Positions 15,800 through 24,045 of a stretch of 34,791 nt of DNA are shown here, in pieces (position 1 is the stretch's first letter; the number at the start of each line of letters is the position of its first letter). This DNA is from a virus. Location: IMG/VR virus record IMGVR_UViG_3300032278_000051, positions 1 to 34,791 of that record; one strand, written 5' to 3'. Position numbers and translations under genes: made by a program. The notes under the pieces are model-generated. The model searched no databases. It saw only the letters and a list, made by a program, of their open reading frames with translations, and was not told the origin of the DNA.

Positions 15800-16018
15800 A
15801 TGCAACGTTCCGCCGCGATCGCGCTGACCGCGACAATAATCGAGAAGGCGCCCAGGCCGCTGCTGCGCTGGGTCTGCCTGTTTTCCAGTGCCTGGGCGAT
15901 GGGCCTGGGCGATGCGCTGCAGATGGGTCTGGATAACACCGCCAGGGGCATTGTGCTGACCTTCGTTTGCACCGTTTACGGCCTGCGCGGGCTCGAACGA
16001 ATCAAGGGGGCGGCATGA
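15800..16018 (+). CDS. Small membrane-associated protein of the lysis region
   Basis: I use ATG at 15800 because GGAGGG stands about seven bases before it; an ATG at 15785 would start upstream of that site. The 72-residue product has two moderately hydrophobic segments (about 22-42 and 45-62). It overlaps the spanin gene by four bases. Its function is unknown; a holin or antiholin partner is possible. Confidence 0.6.
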   Translation: MQRSAAIALTATIIEKAPRPLLRWVCLFSSAWAMGLGDALQMGLDNTARGIVLTFVCTVYGLRGLERIKGAA

Positions 16019-16725
16019 TTTCCGCGCCGGGATGGATGACCGCCAGGGTCGCCATGAAGGGAGTTTGGCTTGCGTTCATCGGGGCGGCCATATTGGCGCC
16101 GACCACGATCGCGGCCGTCCAGACCATTCGCCTGGAAGGCCTGCAGGTCTGGCCGCTTTCGATAACCGGATGGATCGAAACGGCCGAGAATCGCCAGGAC
16201 CAGATCGATCGGATGATCGAAGCCAACGAAGCGGCCGCCGCCAAGGCGAAGGCCGCGCGGCTCGCCCAGGAATCGCTTTACCGCGACATTGCCCAAAGGA
16301 TTGATGACGATGCGCAAGACAATCTCGACGCCGCTTTGCGTGCTGCCGATCGCTTCATTGCTGCTGGCGGCATGCGCGCACAAGCCGCTGGAAATCCACG
16401 CTGCGGAGCCGGAACCGGCGCCGAAGATCGAAGCGCCGAAGATCCTGCAGGAGCCGGTCGACCGGCCCAGCTGGATGCCGGCGTCGATCGCCAGACTGCT
16501 GGACTGGCCGAAGGCCTGGTTCTCGTAAGCGCCGAAGACATCAGGATTTGCACCCGCAACACGATCAAGGCCGAAGCGGGGCATCAACTGGCCACCCGGC
16601 TGCAGGCGGCGTCCGCCGGCCAAGGGGGCAATCAAACAGCGCGAACCGCAGGGGACAGCGGCCGCGCCGGGGAAGGCTTGGACATGCCCGCATCCCCGGC
16701 GGGCGGCAATGGGACGGAACAATGA
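16015..16725 (+). CDS. Inner-membrane spanin (Rz-like)
   Basis: The 236-residue product has one N-terminal transmembrane segment (about residues 15-36) and then a long Ala/Glu/Arg-rich helix (about 52-100), the layout of an i-spanin. The later segment VLVSAEDIRICTRNTIKAEAG resembles Rz-like proteins of related prophages. A complete outer-membrane lipoprotein gene lies inside it in another frame (16310-16528), the classical nested Rz/Rz1 plan. The part overlapping Rz1 has odd composition (Gly/Ala/Asp/Arg) because it serves two frames. It extends 66 residues beyond Rz1. Both ends overlap neighbours by four bases. Confidence 0.8.
   Translation: MISAPGWMTARVAMKGVWLAFIGAAILAPTTIAAVQTIRLEGLQVWPLSITGWIETAENRQDQIDRMIEANEAAAAKAKAARLAQESLYRDIAQRIDDDAQDNLDAALRAADRFIAAGGMRAQAAGNPRCGAGTGAEDRSAEDPAGAGRPAQLDAGVDRQTAGLAEGLVLVSAEDIRICTRNTIKAEAGHQLATRLQAASAGQGGNQTARTAGDSGRAGEGLDMPASPAGGNGTEQ
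16310..16528 (+). CDS. Outer-membrane spanin lipoprotein (Rz1-like), nested
   Basis: The 72-residue product has a signal peptide with lipobox Leu19-Ala20-Ala21-Cys22, followed by a Pro/Glu-rich stretch (EPEPAPKIEAPKILQEP) typical of Rz1. ATG at 16310 is favoured since AAAGGA (16295-16300) is nine bases before it; an ATG at 16304 is too close. It lies wholly inside the i-spanin gene in the next frame. The mature lipoprotein should bridge to the i-spanin and fuse the outer membrane at lysis. Confidence 0.82.
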   Translation: MRKTISTPLCVLPIASLLLAACAHKPLEIHAAEPEPAPKIEAPKILQEPVDRPSWMPASIARLLDWPKAWFS

Positions 16726-17324
16726 AGCTATTTGGGGCCCAGCCCTTCGAAGACATACCCGCCGATCTGGCGGGGCTGATACGCATCGGGACGGTCATTG
16801 CCGTCGACTTGGCGGCCGCGCGCTGCATCGTTCGCTATGGCGACCCGGATGACGAGGAACCGGCCGAAACGCCGCCCATCCGCTGGCTGGCGCCGCGCGC
16901 AGGACTGACCCGCATCTGGTCGCCGCCGAGCGAGGGCGAACAAGTCCTGCTGCTGGCGCCCGATGGCCAGGTCGGCAACGCGATCGCGCTGATGGGCATC
17001 GTCCAGGACACCTTCCCGCCGCTGGGCTCCACTACCGCCGAAATGATCGAATTCGCCGATGGGGCGCAGCTGACCTATGACCCGGAGGCGGGCGAGCTGC
17101 GCGCCATCCTGCCGGCCGGCGCGACGGCCGAAATCGAGGCGCCCGGCGGCATCACGCTGCGCGGCGATGTCCGCATCGAAGGCGATGTCGAAATCCAGGG
17201 GAAGGCATCGGTCAGCGAGACATTGACGGCCGCCGAAGACGTTGTCGCCGATGACATCAGCCTGAAAGATCACCTTCATGGCGGCGTCAGCAGCGGCGCC
17301 AGCAAGACGCAAAAGCCCGAATAA
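16722..17324 (+). CDS. V: Baseplate assembly protein / central spike V
   Basis: gpV is the trimeric membrane-piercing spike under the tail tube. The 200-residue product (P2 V is about 211) has an N-terminal OB-fold-like part (IRIGTVIAVDLAAARCIVRYGD), then a repetitive beta-helix (IEAPGGITLRGDVRIEGDVEIQG) and the iron-binding tip motif His184-Leu-His186 near the end. It overlaps the spanin gene by four bases. In P2, V and W precede J; here they follow the lysis genes. Confidence 0.9.
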   Translation: MKLFGAQPFEDIPADLAGLIRIGTVIAVDLAAARCIVRYGDPDDEEPAETPPIRWLAPRAGLTRIWSPPSEGEQVLLLAPDGQVGNAIALMGIVQDTFPPLGSTTAEMIEFADGAQLTYDPEAGELRAILPAGATAEIEAPGGITLRGDVRIEGDVEIQGKASVSETLTAAEDVVADDISLKDHLHGGVSSGASKTQKPE

Positions 17325-17349
17325 ACGCCCGACATTTCGCAACCGACCG

Positions 17350-17417
17350 GCGGCGGCATGGTGGATATGTCTTCCACCATTGCCGCCGCTGGCATTTCAC
17401 GCGCGAAGCGCGCTTTT
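17350..17417 (+). other. Strong stem-loop between V and W, then a short hairpin with T-run
   Basis: GCGGCGGCATGGTGGA (17350-17365) pairs with TCCACCATTGCCGCCGC (17373-17389), 16 pairs with one bulged T and a 7-base loop. Shortly after, CGCGC (17400-17404) pairs with GCGCG (17408-17412) and is followed by C and TTTT (17414-17417). This could reduce read-through from the lysis block into the sheath block, or process the message. Confidence 0.6.
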
Positions 17418-17426
17418 GCTGGTCAC

Positions 17427-17807
17427 ATGATCGGCATCAGCAACAGCACCGGCAAAGCCCTGTCGGGCGATGCGCACCTGGCGCAGTCGATCGTTGACAT
17501 CCTGACCACCCCGCTGGGCAGCCGCGTCATGCGGCGCGATTACGGTTCGCTTCTGTTCGAACTGGTCGACAAGCCCATCAACGGCGCCATTCGCATGCTG
17601 ATGCATGCGGCGACCGCGATCGCGCTGCGGCGCTGGGAACCGCGCCTGCAGCTGACCTGCGTCACCCTGCAGGGCGAGCCCCAGGACGGGCGCTTGACCC
17701 TGCGCATCGAAGGCCGGCGAACCGATCTGCCGGCGGCGAACCAGCTGCAAACGCTGACCATCCCGATCGAAATCCCCCAGGGGCGCCAGCTGGCGCCTGT
17801 TAGCTGA
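17427..17807 (+). CDS. W: Baseplate wedge protein W (gp25-like)
   Basis: The 126-residue product (P2 W is about 115) shows the family signature: MIGISNSTGKALSG, then SIVDILTTPLGSRVMRRDYGS and ELVDKPINGA. It joins baseplate wedges to the hub. The start at 17427 is chosen by the family pattern. An upstream in-frame ATG at 17358 would lie inside a strong stem-loop and add residues not typical of the family. No clear ribosome-binding site precedes 17427, so the start is not certain. Confidence 0.87.
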   Translation: MIGISNSTGKALSGDAHLAQSIVDILTTPLGSRVMRRDYGSLLFELVDKPINGAIRMLMHAATAIALRRWEPRLQLTCVTLQGEPQDGRLTLRIEGRRTDLPAANQLQTLTIPIEIPQGRQLAPVS

Positions 17808-17818
17808 AGGAAGACCCC

Positions 17819-19006
17819 ATGCCCTTTCGTCACGGCCTGACCATCACCGAATCCGCCACCGGGCCGCGCGCCCTGTCCGCCCTTTCCCTGGCGGTCATCG
17901 GCCTGGTCGCCACCGCCAGCACAACCGGCGATGTCGAAGCGCAGGCGCAGCTGGACGCGGACTTCCCGCTGAATGAGCCTGTCCTGATTTCCGGCGGCGT
18001 CGACATTGCAGCCGGCAAGGCTGGTGATGGCGGCACCCTGGGGCCGGCACTGCGCGCGATCGGCGACCAGGCGAGCCCGATCGTCGTCGTCGTCCGCGTC
18101 GAGGAAGGCGCCGACGAGGCGGAAACCGAAGCCAATGTCATCGGCTCGACCGATGGGAACACCTACACCGGGCTGCAGGCGCTGCTGGCGGCGCAGACCC
18201 GCCTGGGCGTCAAGCCGACCATCCTGGGCGCGCCGAATCTCGACAGCCAGGCCGTGGTCGAAGAAATGGTCAGCATCGCGAAGAAGCTGCGCGGCTTCGT
18301 CTATGCCGGCGCCAAGGGCGCAGACGGCAGCACACCGGCCGCCACCGAAGCCGAGGCCATCACCTATCGCGAGAACTTCGGCCATCGCGAACTGATGGTC
18401 ATCTGGCCTGACACGGCCCAGGGCGGCGGCGACAACATCGCCCGCGCCCTTGGCCTGCGCGCGCAGATCGATGAACTGACTGGCTGGCACAAGACGCTGT
18501 CGAATGTGCCGCTGGTCGGCATCACTGGCCTGGAACACGATGTCCATTTCGATCTGACCGACCCGTCGACCGCCGCCGGGCTGCTCAACGCCAGCGAAGT
18601 GACCACCATCATCCGCCAGAACGGATTCCGCTTCTGGGGGAACCGCACCTGCGCCGACGAAGCGCAGCCCGAATTCGTCTTCGAAAGCGCAGTCCGCACC
18701 AGCCAAGCGCTGCAGGCGATCATCGAACAGATCGTCTCGCCCTTCCTGGACCAGCCCATGACCAACGGGCTGATTAAGGACATCCTGGAAACCGGGAATG
18801 CGCGCTTCCGCCAGCTGGCGGTCGAAGGGCGCATCATCGGCGCCGAAATGTTCTTCGACCAGGACCAGAACAGCGCCCAGGAACTGGCGCAGGGGCGCCC
18901 GCGCTTCCGCATCCAGTTCACGCCGGTCGCGCCGCTCGAAAACCCGAACGTCGATCTGGTCATCACCGATTTTTACTATTCGGGCTTTGCCGACCAGCTG
19001 ATCTGA
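17819..19006 (+). CDS. FI: Contractile tail sheath protein FI
   Basis: The sheath contracts to drive the tube into the cell. The length of 395 residues fits P2 FI (396). It opens with FRHGLTITESATGPRAL and contains LQALLAAQTRLGVKPTILGAPNLDS, GHRELMVIWPD and FRFWGNRTCADEAQPEFVFESAVRT, typical family stretches. GAAGGAAGACCCC lies before the ATG; nearly the same leader precedes gene E (19677-19690). Confidence 0.95.
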   Translation: MPFRHGLTITESATGPRALSALSLAVIGLVATASTTGDVEAQAQLDADFPLNEPVLISGGVDIAAGKAGDGGTLGPALRAIGDQASPIVVVVRVEEGADEAETEANVIGSTDGNTYTGLQALLAAQTRLGVKPTILGAPNLDSQAVVEEMVSIAKKLRGFVYAGAKGADGSTPAATEAEAITYRENFGHRELMVIWPDTAQGGGDNIARALGLRAQIDELTGWHKTLSNVPLVGITGLEHDVHFDLTDPSTAAGLLNASEVTTIIRQNGFRFWGNRTCADEAQPEFVFESAVRTSQALQAIIEQIVSPFLDQPMTNGLIKDILETGNARFRQLAVEGRIIGAEMFFDQDQNSAQELAQGRPRFRIQFTPVAPLENPNVDLVITDFYYSGFADQLI

Positions 19007-19060
19007 CAGCTGGCCGGCGCCGCCGCCTGACCCTGCAAACACCCGCGAAAGGACACCCCG

Positions 19061-19570
19061 ATGGGCATTCCCAAGAAGCTGAAGAACCTAAACGCCCATG
19101 TCGATGGCAAGGGCTATCTGGGCGAGGTCGCCGAATTCGAACAGCCGACCCTGGCGCTCGCAACCGAAGACTATCGCGGCGGCGGCATGATCGGTTCGGT
19201 CAAGCTGGACCTGGGTCTGGAAGGCATGGAAGCCAAGCTGAAGATGGGCGGCCATGTGAAGGAGCTGATCCGCAAGTTCGGCACCACGCGGGTCGACGGC
19301 GTTCGCGTCCGCCTGACCGGCGCCTATCAGGCCGACGATGGCAGCCCGGCCCAGGCGGTCGAATGCTACATCGGCGGCCGCTTCAGCGAAATCGGCTTCG
19401 GCACCAGCAAGGCCGGCGATGACACCGAAGAGGAATTCACGGTCGCGCTGTCCTACTACCGGCGCGAAGTGAACGGCCGAACCGAAGTCGAAATCGACAT
19501 GATCGCCGGCACCTTCATCGTCGACGGCATCGATCGATATGCCGAAATCATGGCCATCATCGCCAACTGA
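19061..19570 (+). CDS. FII: Tail tube protein FII
   Basis: FII polymerises into the inner tube. The length of 169 residues fits P2 FII (172). Family stretches are MGIPKKLKNLNAHVDGKGYLGE, then TEDYRGGGMIGSVKLDLGLEGMEAKLKMGG and RKFGTTRVDGVRVRLTGAYQ. GAAAGGA precedes the ATG. A 7-base hairpin followed by TTTT lies just after the stop. Confidence 0.95.
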   Translation: MGIPKKLKNLNAHVDGKGYLGEVAEFEQPTLALATEDYRGGGMIGSVKLDLGLEGMEAKLKMGGHVKELIRKFGTTRVDGVRVRLTGAYQADDGSPAQAVECYIGGRFSEIGFGTSKAGDDTEEEFTVALSYYRREVNGRTEVEIDMIAGTFIVDGIDRYAEIMAIIAN

Positions 19571-19598
19571 CCGCCCTGTTTCGGCGGTCGGTCCTTTT
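19569..19598 (+). terminator. Weak terminator-like hairpin after the tube gene
   Basis: GACCGCC (19569-19575) pairs with GGCGGTC (19583-19589) around CTGTTTC; CGGTCC and TTTT follow. The following genes E to D are in the same direction, so this would be partial termination, lowering expression after the abundant sheath and tube. Confidence 0.4.
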
Positions 19599-19694
19599 GC
19601 GGGGCAGCCGGCCGTCGATCGCTGGGCTGGCCGGCGTCCTCTCCCGCCGGTCAGCCCACACCCGCCCCGCTTATCCTGAAGGAAGACCCCGCAA

Positions 19695-20045
19695 ATGACC
19701 GAAGCCGCTCAATCCCAGACCGCCAGGCCGACCGCTTTCGAAACCGTCGAACTGGCCGAGCCGCTGAAGCGCGGCGATACCACCATCGACAAGCTGACCC
19801 TGCGCAAGCCGAAAGCGGGCGAACTTCGCGGCCTGGCGCTGTCCGATGTCATCGGGACCGATGTCGCGACCATCCTGAAGCTGGTCCCGCGCATCAGCGA
19901 ACCGAAGCTGACCGATGACGAATGTCACGATCTTGACCCTGCCGATCTGGCCGAAATCGGGGGCACGATTCGCGGTTTTTTTATGACGAAGGCGGAACGG
20001 CAGATCATCGAAACGATGATGGCCGAGCAACAGCCGAAGACCTGA
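19695..20045 (+). CDS. E: Tail assembly chaperone E
   Basis: The 116-residue product (P2 E is about 91) has the tail-chaperone pattern VELAEPLKRGDTTIDKLTLRKPKAGELRGLAL. It helps fold the tape measure before tube growth. Near its end lies T TTT TTT (19976-19982) in the zero-frame phasing needed for a -1 slip, producing the E+E' protein. The leader GAAGGAAGACCCC gives a strong ribosome-binding site. Confidence 0.9.
   Translation: MTEAAQSQTARPTAFETVELAEPLKRGDTTIDKLTLRKPKAGELRGLALSDVIGTDVATILKLVPRISEPKLTDDECHDLDPADLAEIGGTIRGFFMTKAERQIIETMMAEQQPKT
19976..19982 (+). promoter_or_regulatory. Slippery heptamer TTTTTTT for -1 frameshift
   Basis: Zero-frame codons read GGT TTT TTT ATG, so the seven T's have the X XXY YYZ phasing. 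After a -1 slip the frame stays open through 63 codons to TAG at 20171-20173. P2 uses TTTTTTG at the same point. A perfect 7-base hairpin (ATCATCG/CGATGAT, 20004-20020, AAA loop) lies 21 bases downstream, a little far for a standard stimulator. Confidence 0.85.
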
Positions 20046-20173
20046 TGGCCGATATTGCGGCGATCTTTCACTGGCCCCTGTCCGAACTGAAGGATCTGTC
20101 GATCGATGAACTGACCGCCTGGCAGCGCCGCGCGGTCGAATGGTGGAACGCCCACCGCGCAGCAAGGGACTAG
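20045..20173 (+). CDS. E': GpE-family E' domain, made by -1 frameshift from E
   Basis: The frame contains a 42-residue GpE-type segment (MADIAAIFHWPLSELKDLSIDELTAWQRRAVEWW), the E' part of the P2 tail chaperone pair. It can begin at its own ATG overlapping the E stop, but the known mechanism in P2 is a -1 frameshift. Here that would join E residues 1-96 to 63 residues encoded from 19982, giving about 159 residues. The frame is open without interruption between the slip site and this segment, which supports the fusion. Confidence 0.88.
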   Translation: MADIAAIFHWPLSELKDLSIDELTAWQRRAVEWWNAHRAARD

Positions 20174-20177
20174 ATCG

Positions 20178-22361
20178 ATGTCGAACAAGCTGTCGCTGAT
20201 GGTCAACTTCGTCGGCATCGACAAACTATCGGGCAGCCTGCGCAACATCACCCAGCTGGGCCGCAAGGGCTCCCGTTCATTGGGAGCCCTTCGCGGCGAA
20301 GGCCGCAAACTGGAATCGCAGCTGCGCGATGTCCGCCGGGAACTTGGCAGCGCTTCGGGCAACGTCACCGGCCTGATCGATCGCGAACGGGAACTGGAAC
20401 GCGCGATCGATCGCACGAACCGCGAACTGGCCGAGCGCAAGCGGCTGAATGCGATCGAGGGCGACCGCCGGGCAATGCAGGCGCGCGGCGATGCGCTGAT
20501 GGCGAAAGGGCGGGAAAACATCGTCCAGGGCGCCAGCCTGGCCGCGCCGCTTATCCTCGCCACGAAACAGGCCGCGGAATTTTCCAGCGGGATGGTCGAC
20601 ATCCAGCAAAAGGCTGGCCTGGCTAACGCACAGGCCGATCGCCTGGGGCGGAACATCATGGTCATGGCGCGCCACGCCCGCCAGATGCCCGAAGACATGC
20701 GCGCCGGGCTCGACCTGCTGCTGGCCAAGGGCGGCGAACAGCTGGGCGTCGAAGCGGCGACAAAGATCATGGGGCCGGCGGGTCGCATCGCCACCGCCTA
20801 CAAGGTCGAAATCCCCGACGCCGCCGGCGCCGCTTATTCGGCCATCAGCAACCTGAAGGTTCCCGCCAGCCAGGCCGGTCTGGTCTTCGACATGATGGCG
20901 GCCGCAGGTAACGCGGGCGCTTTCGAAGTCCGCAACATGGCGCGGCATTTCCCGTCACTGACCGCGCAGATGCAGGCGCTGGGCGAAAAGGGCGCTCCGG
21001 CTGTCGCCGATCTGTCGGCCGCGCTGCAGGTCGCGATGAAGACGGCGGGCAGCGAGGATGAAGCCGGCAACAACATCAAGAACCTGCTGGCGAAGATCAA
21101 CGCGCCCGCCACGGTTCGCGCCTTCGAGAAGAACTTCGGCGTCAACCTGCCGGCGGCGATGAAGAAGCTGACCGACGCCGGCCACACGTCGCTGGAAGCC
21201 ATCGCGATGATTACCCAGCAGGCGACTGGCGGCGACATGAAGCGCCTGGGCTACGCCTTCGAAGACATGCAGGCGCGGATGGGAATCACCGCCCTGATCC
21301 AGAACATGGAGGAATATCGGAACATCCGCCGGGCGGCGATCGATTCCAGCGGCACGGTCGACAAGGCCTTCGGCCAGCGCGCCGCCCGCGATGCCACCGT
21401 CAACTGGCGCGCCTTCATGGCCAGCGCTTCGACCCTGGTGATCACGTTGGGAACCACCCTGCTGCCGGTCGCGGCCGAAGCGATGACGATGATTTCCGGC
21501 ATCGCCAACCGCATCAGCAACTGGGCCCAGGCCAACCCTGAAGCGGCCGCCACGCTGACGAAGCTGGTCGCCGGGCTGGCCGTCTTCAAGATTGGTCTGG
21601 GCGCGGCGCAGTTCGCCCTGGGCGGCTTCCTGAAACCGGCCGCGAACTTCATCGCCTTTGCGCAGAAGTTCGGCCTGGCCAGCAAGGCATTCATGGCGCT
21701 GCGCACGGCCGCGCTGTTCATGGCAAAGGGCGTGATGCGCGCGGGTCTGCTGATGCTGGCGAATCCGATGGTCCTAGTCATCGTGGCGTTGACCGCCGCG
21801 ATCGCGGGCGCCGCGTATCTGATTTACACCAATTGGGACAAGATCAAGGCGGCCTTCTGGGAGGGCGTCGAATTCATTTCGAACCTGGGCAGCCGCATGC
21901 TGTCGATCGGGAAGGACATGGTCCTGGGGCTGGCGCGCGGCATTGCCAGCGCACCCGGCGCGGTCTGGAACGCGCTGAAGGGCGTCGTCATGGCGGGCAT
22001 CGGCAAGGTCAAGAACCTGCTGGGCATCAAGTCGCCGTCCCGCGTCTTCATGGCGATCGGGAAGCACACCGGCGAAGGGATGGCGATCGGGCTCGACAGG
22101 CAGCGCGGTCGGGTCAGCGGCGCAGCTGGGCGGCTCGCCGCCGGCGCGGTTGCGGCCGGGGCGATGTCAATGGCGCAGCCCGCGATGGCAGCGCGGCCGA
22201 TGGCGGCACCGGCAGCGAATAACGGCGCGGCCGGCAGCGTCACCATCCAGATCTATCAGCGCGAGGGCGAAGACAGCCGCGACCTGGCGAAGCGGGTCGC
22301 CGACGAACTGCGCCGGGCCCAGGCCGATGCGGCAAGGCGCTCTTACGAGGACGGAATCTGA
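20178..22361 (+). CDS. T: Tail tape measure protein T
   Basis: The 727-residue protein sets tail length; P2 T has about 815, so this tail may be slightly shorter. The N-terminal third is a coiled coil (about 25-105). The middle carries the conserved tape-measure block (KQAAEFSSGMVDIQQKAGL). Around 515-545 is a hydrophobic segment (LLMLANPMVLVIVALTAAIA). The C-terminus has the frequent LLGIKSPSRVFMAIGKHTGEG motif. It follows E' by four bases and its stop overlaps the U start. Confidence 0.94.
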   Translation: MSNKLSLMVNFVGIDKLSGSLRNITQLGRKGSRSLGALRGEGRKLESQLRDVRRELGSASGNVTGLIDRERELERAIDRTNRELAERKRLNAIEGDRRAMQARGDALMAKGRENIVQGASLAAPLILATKQAAEFSSGMVDIQQKAGLANAQADRLGRNIMVMARHARQMPEDMRAGLDLLLAKGGEQLGVEAATKIMGPAGRIATAYKVEIPDAAGAAYSAISNLKVPASQAGLVFDMMAAAGNAGAFEVRNMARHFPSLTAQMQALGEKGAPAVADLSAALQVAMKTAGSEDEAGNNIKNLLAKINAPATVRAFEKNFGVNLPAAMKKLTDAGHTSLEAIAMITQQATGGDMKRLGYAFEDMQARMGITALIQNMEEYRNIRRAAIDSSGTVDKAFGQRAARDATVNWRAFMASASTLVITLGTTLLPVAAEAMTMISGIANRISNWAQANPEAAATLTKLVAGLAVFKIGLGAAQFALGGFLKPAANFIAFAQKFGLASKAFMALRTAALFMAKGVMRAGLLMLANPMVLVIVALTAAIAGAAYLIYTNWDKIKAAFWEGVEFISNLGSRMLSIGKDMVLGLARGIASAPGAVWNALKGVVMAGIGKVKNLLGIKSPSRVFMAIGKHTGEGMAIGLDRQRGRVSGAAGRLAAGAVAAGAMSMAQPAMAARPMAAPAANNGAAGSVTIQIYQREGEDSRDLAKRVADELRRAQADAARRSYEDGI

Positions 22362-22786
22362 TGTCGAACGTTTCATCCCCGCGTTACCTGATGAGCCTGG
22401 GCATGTTCATTTTCGGCATGGGGACGGCCAATTATCATCAGCTGTTCCGCACCCGCGAATGGCACCATGAAACCACCGAACGGCACGGCGCGCGCCCAGC
22501 TGCGCAGTTCATCGGTCCAGGACCGGAAAGCATCCAGCTGACCGGCCTGTTAGTCCCCGAACTAGGCGCCGATGCCGGTTCGCTCGAGACGCTGGCGGAA
22601 ATGGCCGCCACCGGCGACACCTATCCGCTGATCGATGGGGCTGGCCGCGTTCTGGGGCATTACCGCATCGCACGCCTGGAAGAAGATCACTTGTCGATCA
22701 TGGCTGGCGGCACGCCGCGTCATGTCGGTTTCCGCATCGAACTGGCGCGCGGCGATGACCAGGTCGCCCAGGGAACGGCGCAATGA
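22361..22786 (+). CDS. U: Tail terminator protein U
   Basis: The 141-residue product (P2 U is about 159) has the typical start (LMSLGMFIFGMGTANYHQLFRTREWHHETTER segment) and LTGLLVPELGADAGSLETLAEMAATG. It caps or completes the tail. It overlaps T by one base and D by four bases. Confidence 0.9.
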   Translation: MSNVSSPRYLMSLGMFIFGMGTANYHQLFRTREWHHETTERHGARPAAQFIGPGPESIQLTGLLVPELGADAGSLETLAEMAATGDTYPLIDGAGRVLGHYRIARLEEDHLSIMAGGTPRHVGFRIELARGDDQVAQGTAQ

Positions 22787-23778
22787 GCGCGCGCCAGGCG
22801 GCCATCCAGCTGGCGCTCGAAGGCGGCGCGGACTTGACCGGAAAGGTCAATCCGCGCCTGGCGACCCTTTCGCTGTCCGAACGCCGCGAGGCCGAGGCCG
22901 ACGAACTGGACATCCGCCTTCAGAACGCCGACGGGCTGCTCGCAATCCCAGAACCGGGCGCGGTCCTGACCCTGGCGATGGGCTGGGCCAGCGGCGATGA
23001 TGTCGCCACCGGCCTGGTCGACAAGGGCCGCTTCACCGTTGACGAAGTTGGGCAGGAGGGACCGCCCGACATCGTCGTCTTCAAGGGGCGATCGGCCGAC
23101 ATGACAGGCCTGCTGCGCCAGCGGCGCACAAAGTCATGGAAGAACATTTCGCTGGGCTCGATCCTGGGCCAGATCGCAGACCGGCATGGTCGCTTTGCCA
23201 GGGTCGAAAGCGGGCTTGCGAACCAGCATGTCGACGCGATCGAACAAGAGGGCAAGAGCGACATGGCCTTCGTCCGCGACCTGGGCCGCCGCTATGACGC
23301 GATCGCCACCTGGAAGGACGGCAAGCTGATCTTCCTGCCGATCGGCATGTCGGCCACCGCTGGCGGCACCCCACTGGATTCGATTTCGCTGACGAAGCGC
23401 GAAGGCTGGCGCTGGTCCTTCCGCCAGGCATCGCGCGAAGACTATGACGGCGCATCGGCGCAATGGCAGGACCAGAATGCCGGACGGCGGCGCACGGTCG
23501 CTGTCGGCGGCGAGAATCGCCGCAAGCTGAAGCGGGTCTATGCTAGCGAGGCCGAAGCGCGCCAGGCGGCCGAGGCGGCGACAAGCCGCGCCGCGCGGGC
23601 ACCCTACCGCTTCACTTATGATCTGGCCGTCGCCGAACCGGCGCTGCAGCCCGACATGCGAATCCAGCTTGAAGGCTGGGGCGAGAAGATCGACGGCATG
23701 GCCTGGCTGGTCGAAAGTGTGACCACCGAATTCGGCAGCGGCGGACTGCGCCAGTCGATCGAACTTGAAAGCGCTTGA
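22783..23778 (+). CDS. D: Tail protein D (baseplate hub, gp27-like)
   Basis: The 331-residue product (P2 D is about 387) shows LSLSERREAEADELDIRLQNADG, GRFTVDEVGQEGPPD and SWKNISLGSILGQIADRHG, family stretches of the hub protein. In P2 the ogr activator comes next. Here the next genes face the other way and Ogr is in the early operon. Its stop abuts the stop of the opposing small gene with no spacer. Confidence 0.92.
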   Translation: MSARQAAIQLALEGGADLTGKVNPRLATLSLSERREAEADELDIRLQNADGLLAIPEPGAVLTLAMGWASGDDVATGLVDKGRFTVDEVGQEGPPDIVVFKGRSADMTGLLRQRRTKSWKNISLGSILGQIADRHGRFARVESGLANQHVDAIEQEGKSDMAFVRDLGRRYDAIATWKDGKLIFLPIGMSATAGGTPLDSISLTKREGWRWSFRQASREDYDGASAQWQDQNAGRRRTVAVGGENRRKLKRVYASEAEARQAAEAATSRAARAPYRFTYDLAVAEPALQPDMRIQLEGWGEKIDGMAWLVESVTTEFGSGGLRQSIELESA

Positions 23779-24045
23779 TCAGCGACCGGCCATCATTCGG
23801 TCATAACGGCCGGACGGTGCGACATCGCCGCTTTCAAACTCGGAGCACTCAATAACCGGAAACGCCGTCTTGTCGGGGCTCACGAACTTGTATCCCACGT
23901 CTTCGACGATCCATACTTCTCCGGCGCCGGCCCCGAAATCGAGAAGTATCGCCTCTCCCTTTCGAGGGAGAGAGGGAAATTCCAGATCATGAACTGCCCC
24001 GCCAGTGAGGATAACCCGCACGAGAATGGAATTGCTGCTGCTCAA
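23779..24045 (-). CDS. Small unidentified protein in the lysogeny operon, 88 aa
   Basis: I do not recognise this product. It looks beta-rich and soluble (SILVRVILTGGAVHDLEFPS, AILLDFGAG, EVWIVEDVGY), with a charged C-terminal end. The start is TTG at 24045, with AGGAG before it and an overlap with the stop of the lipoprotein gene (TTGA), so translation is probably coupled. It should be expressed in the lysogen together with the repressor. It converges with gene D with no spacer or terminator. Confidence 0.65.
   Translation of the reverse strand: MSSSNSILVRVILTGGAVHDLEFPSLPRKGEAILLDFGAGAGEVWIVEDVGYKFVSPDKTAFPVIECSEFESGDVAPSGRYDRMMAGR

Noticed and set aside
17540-19042. 500-codon minus-strand frame opposite the sheath gene
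   Set aside because: Shadow of FI; the plus-strand product matches the sheath over its whole length.
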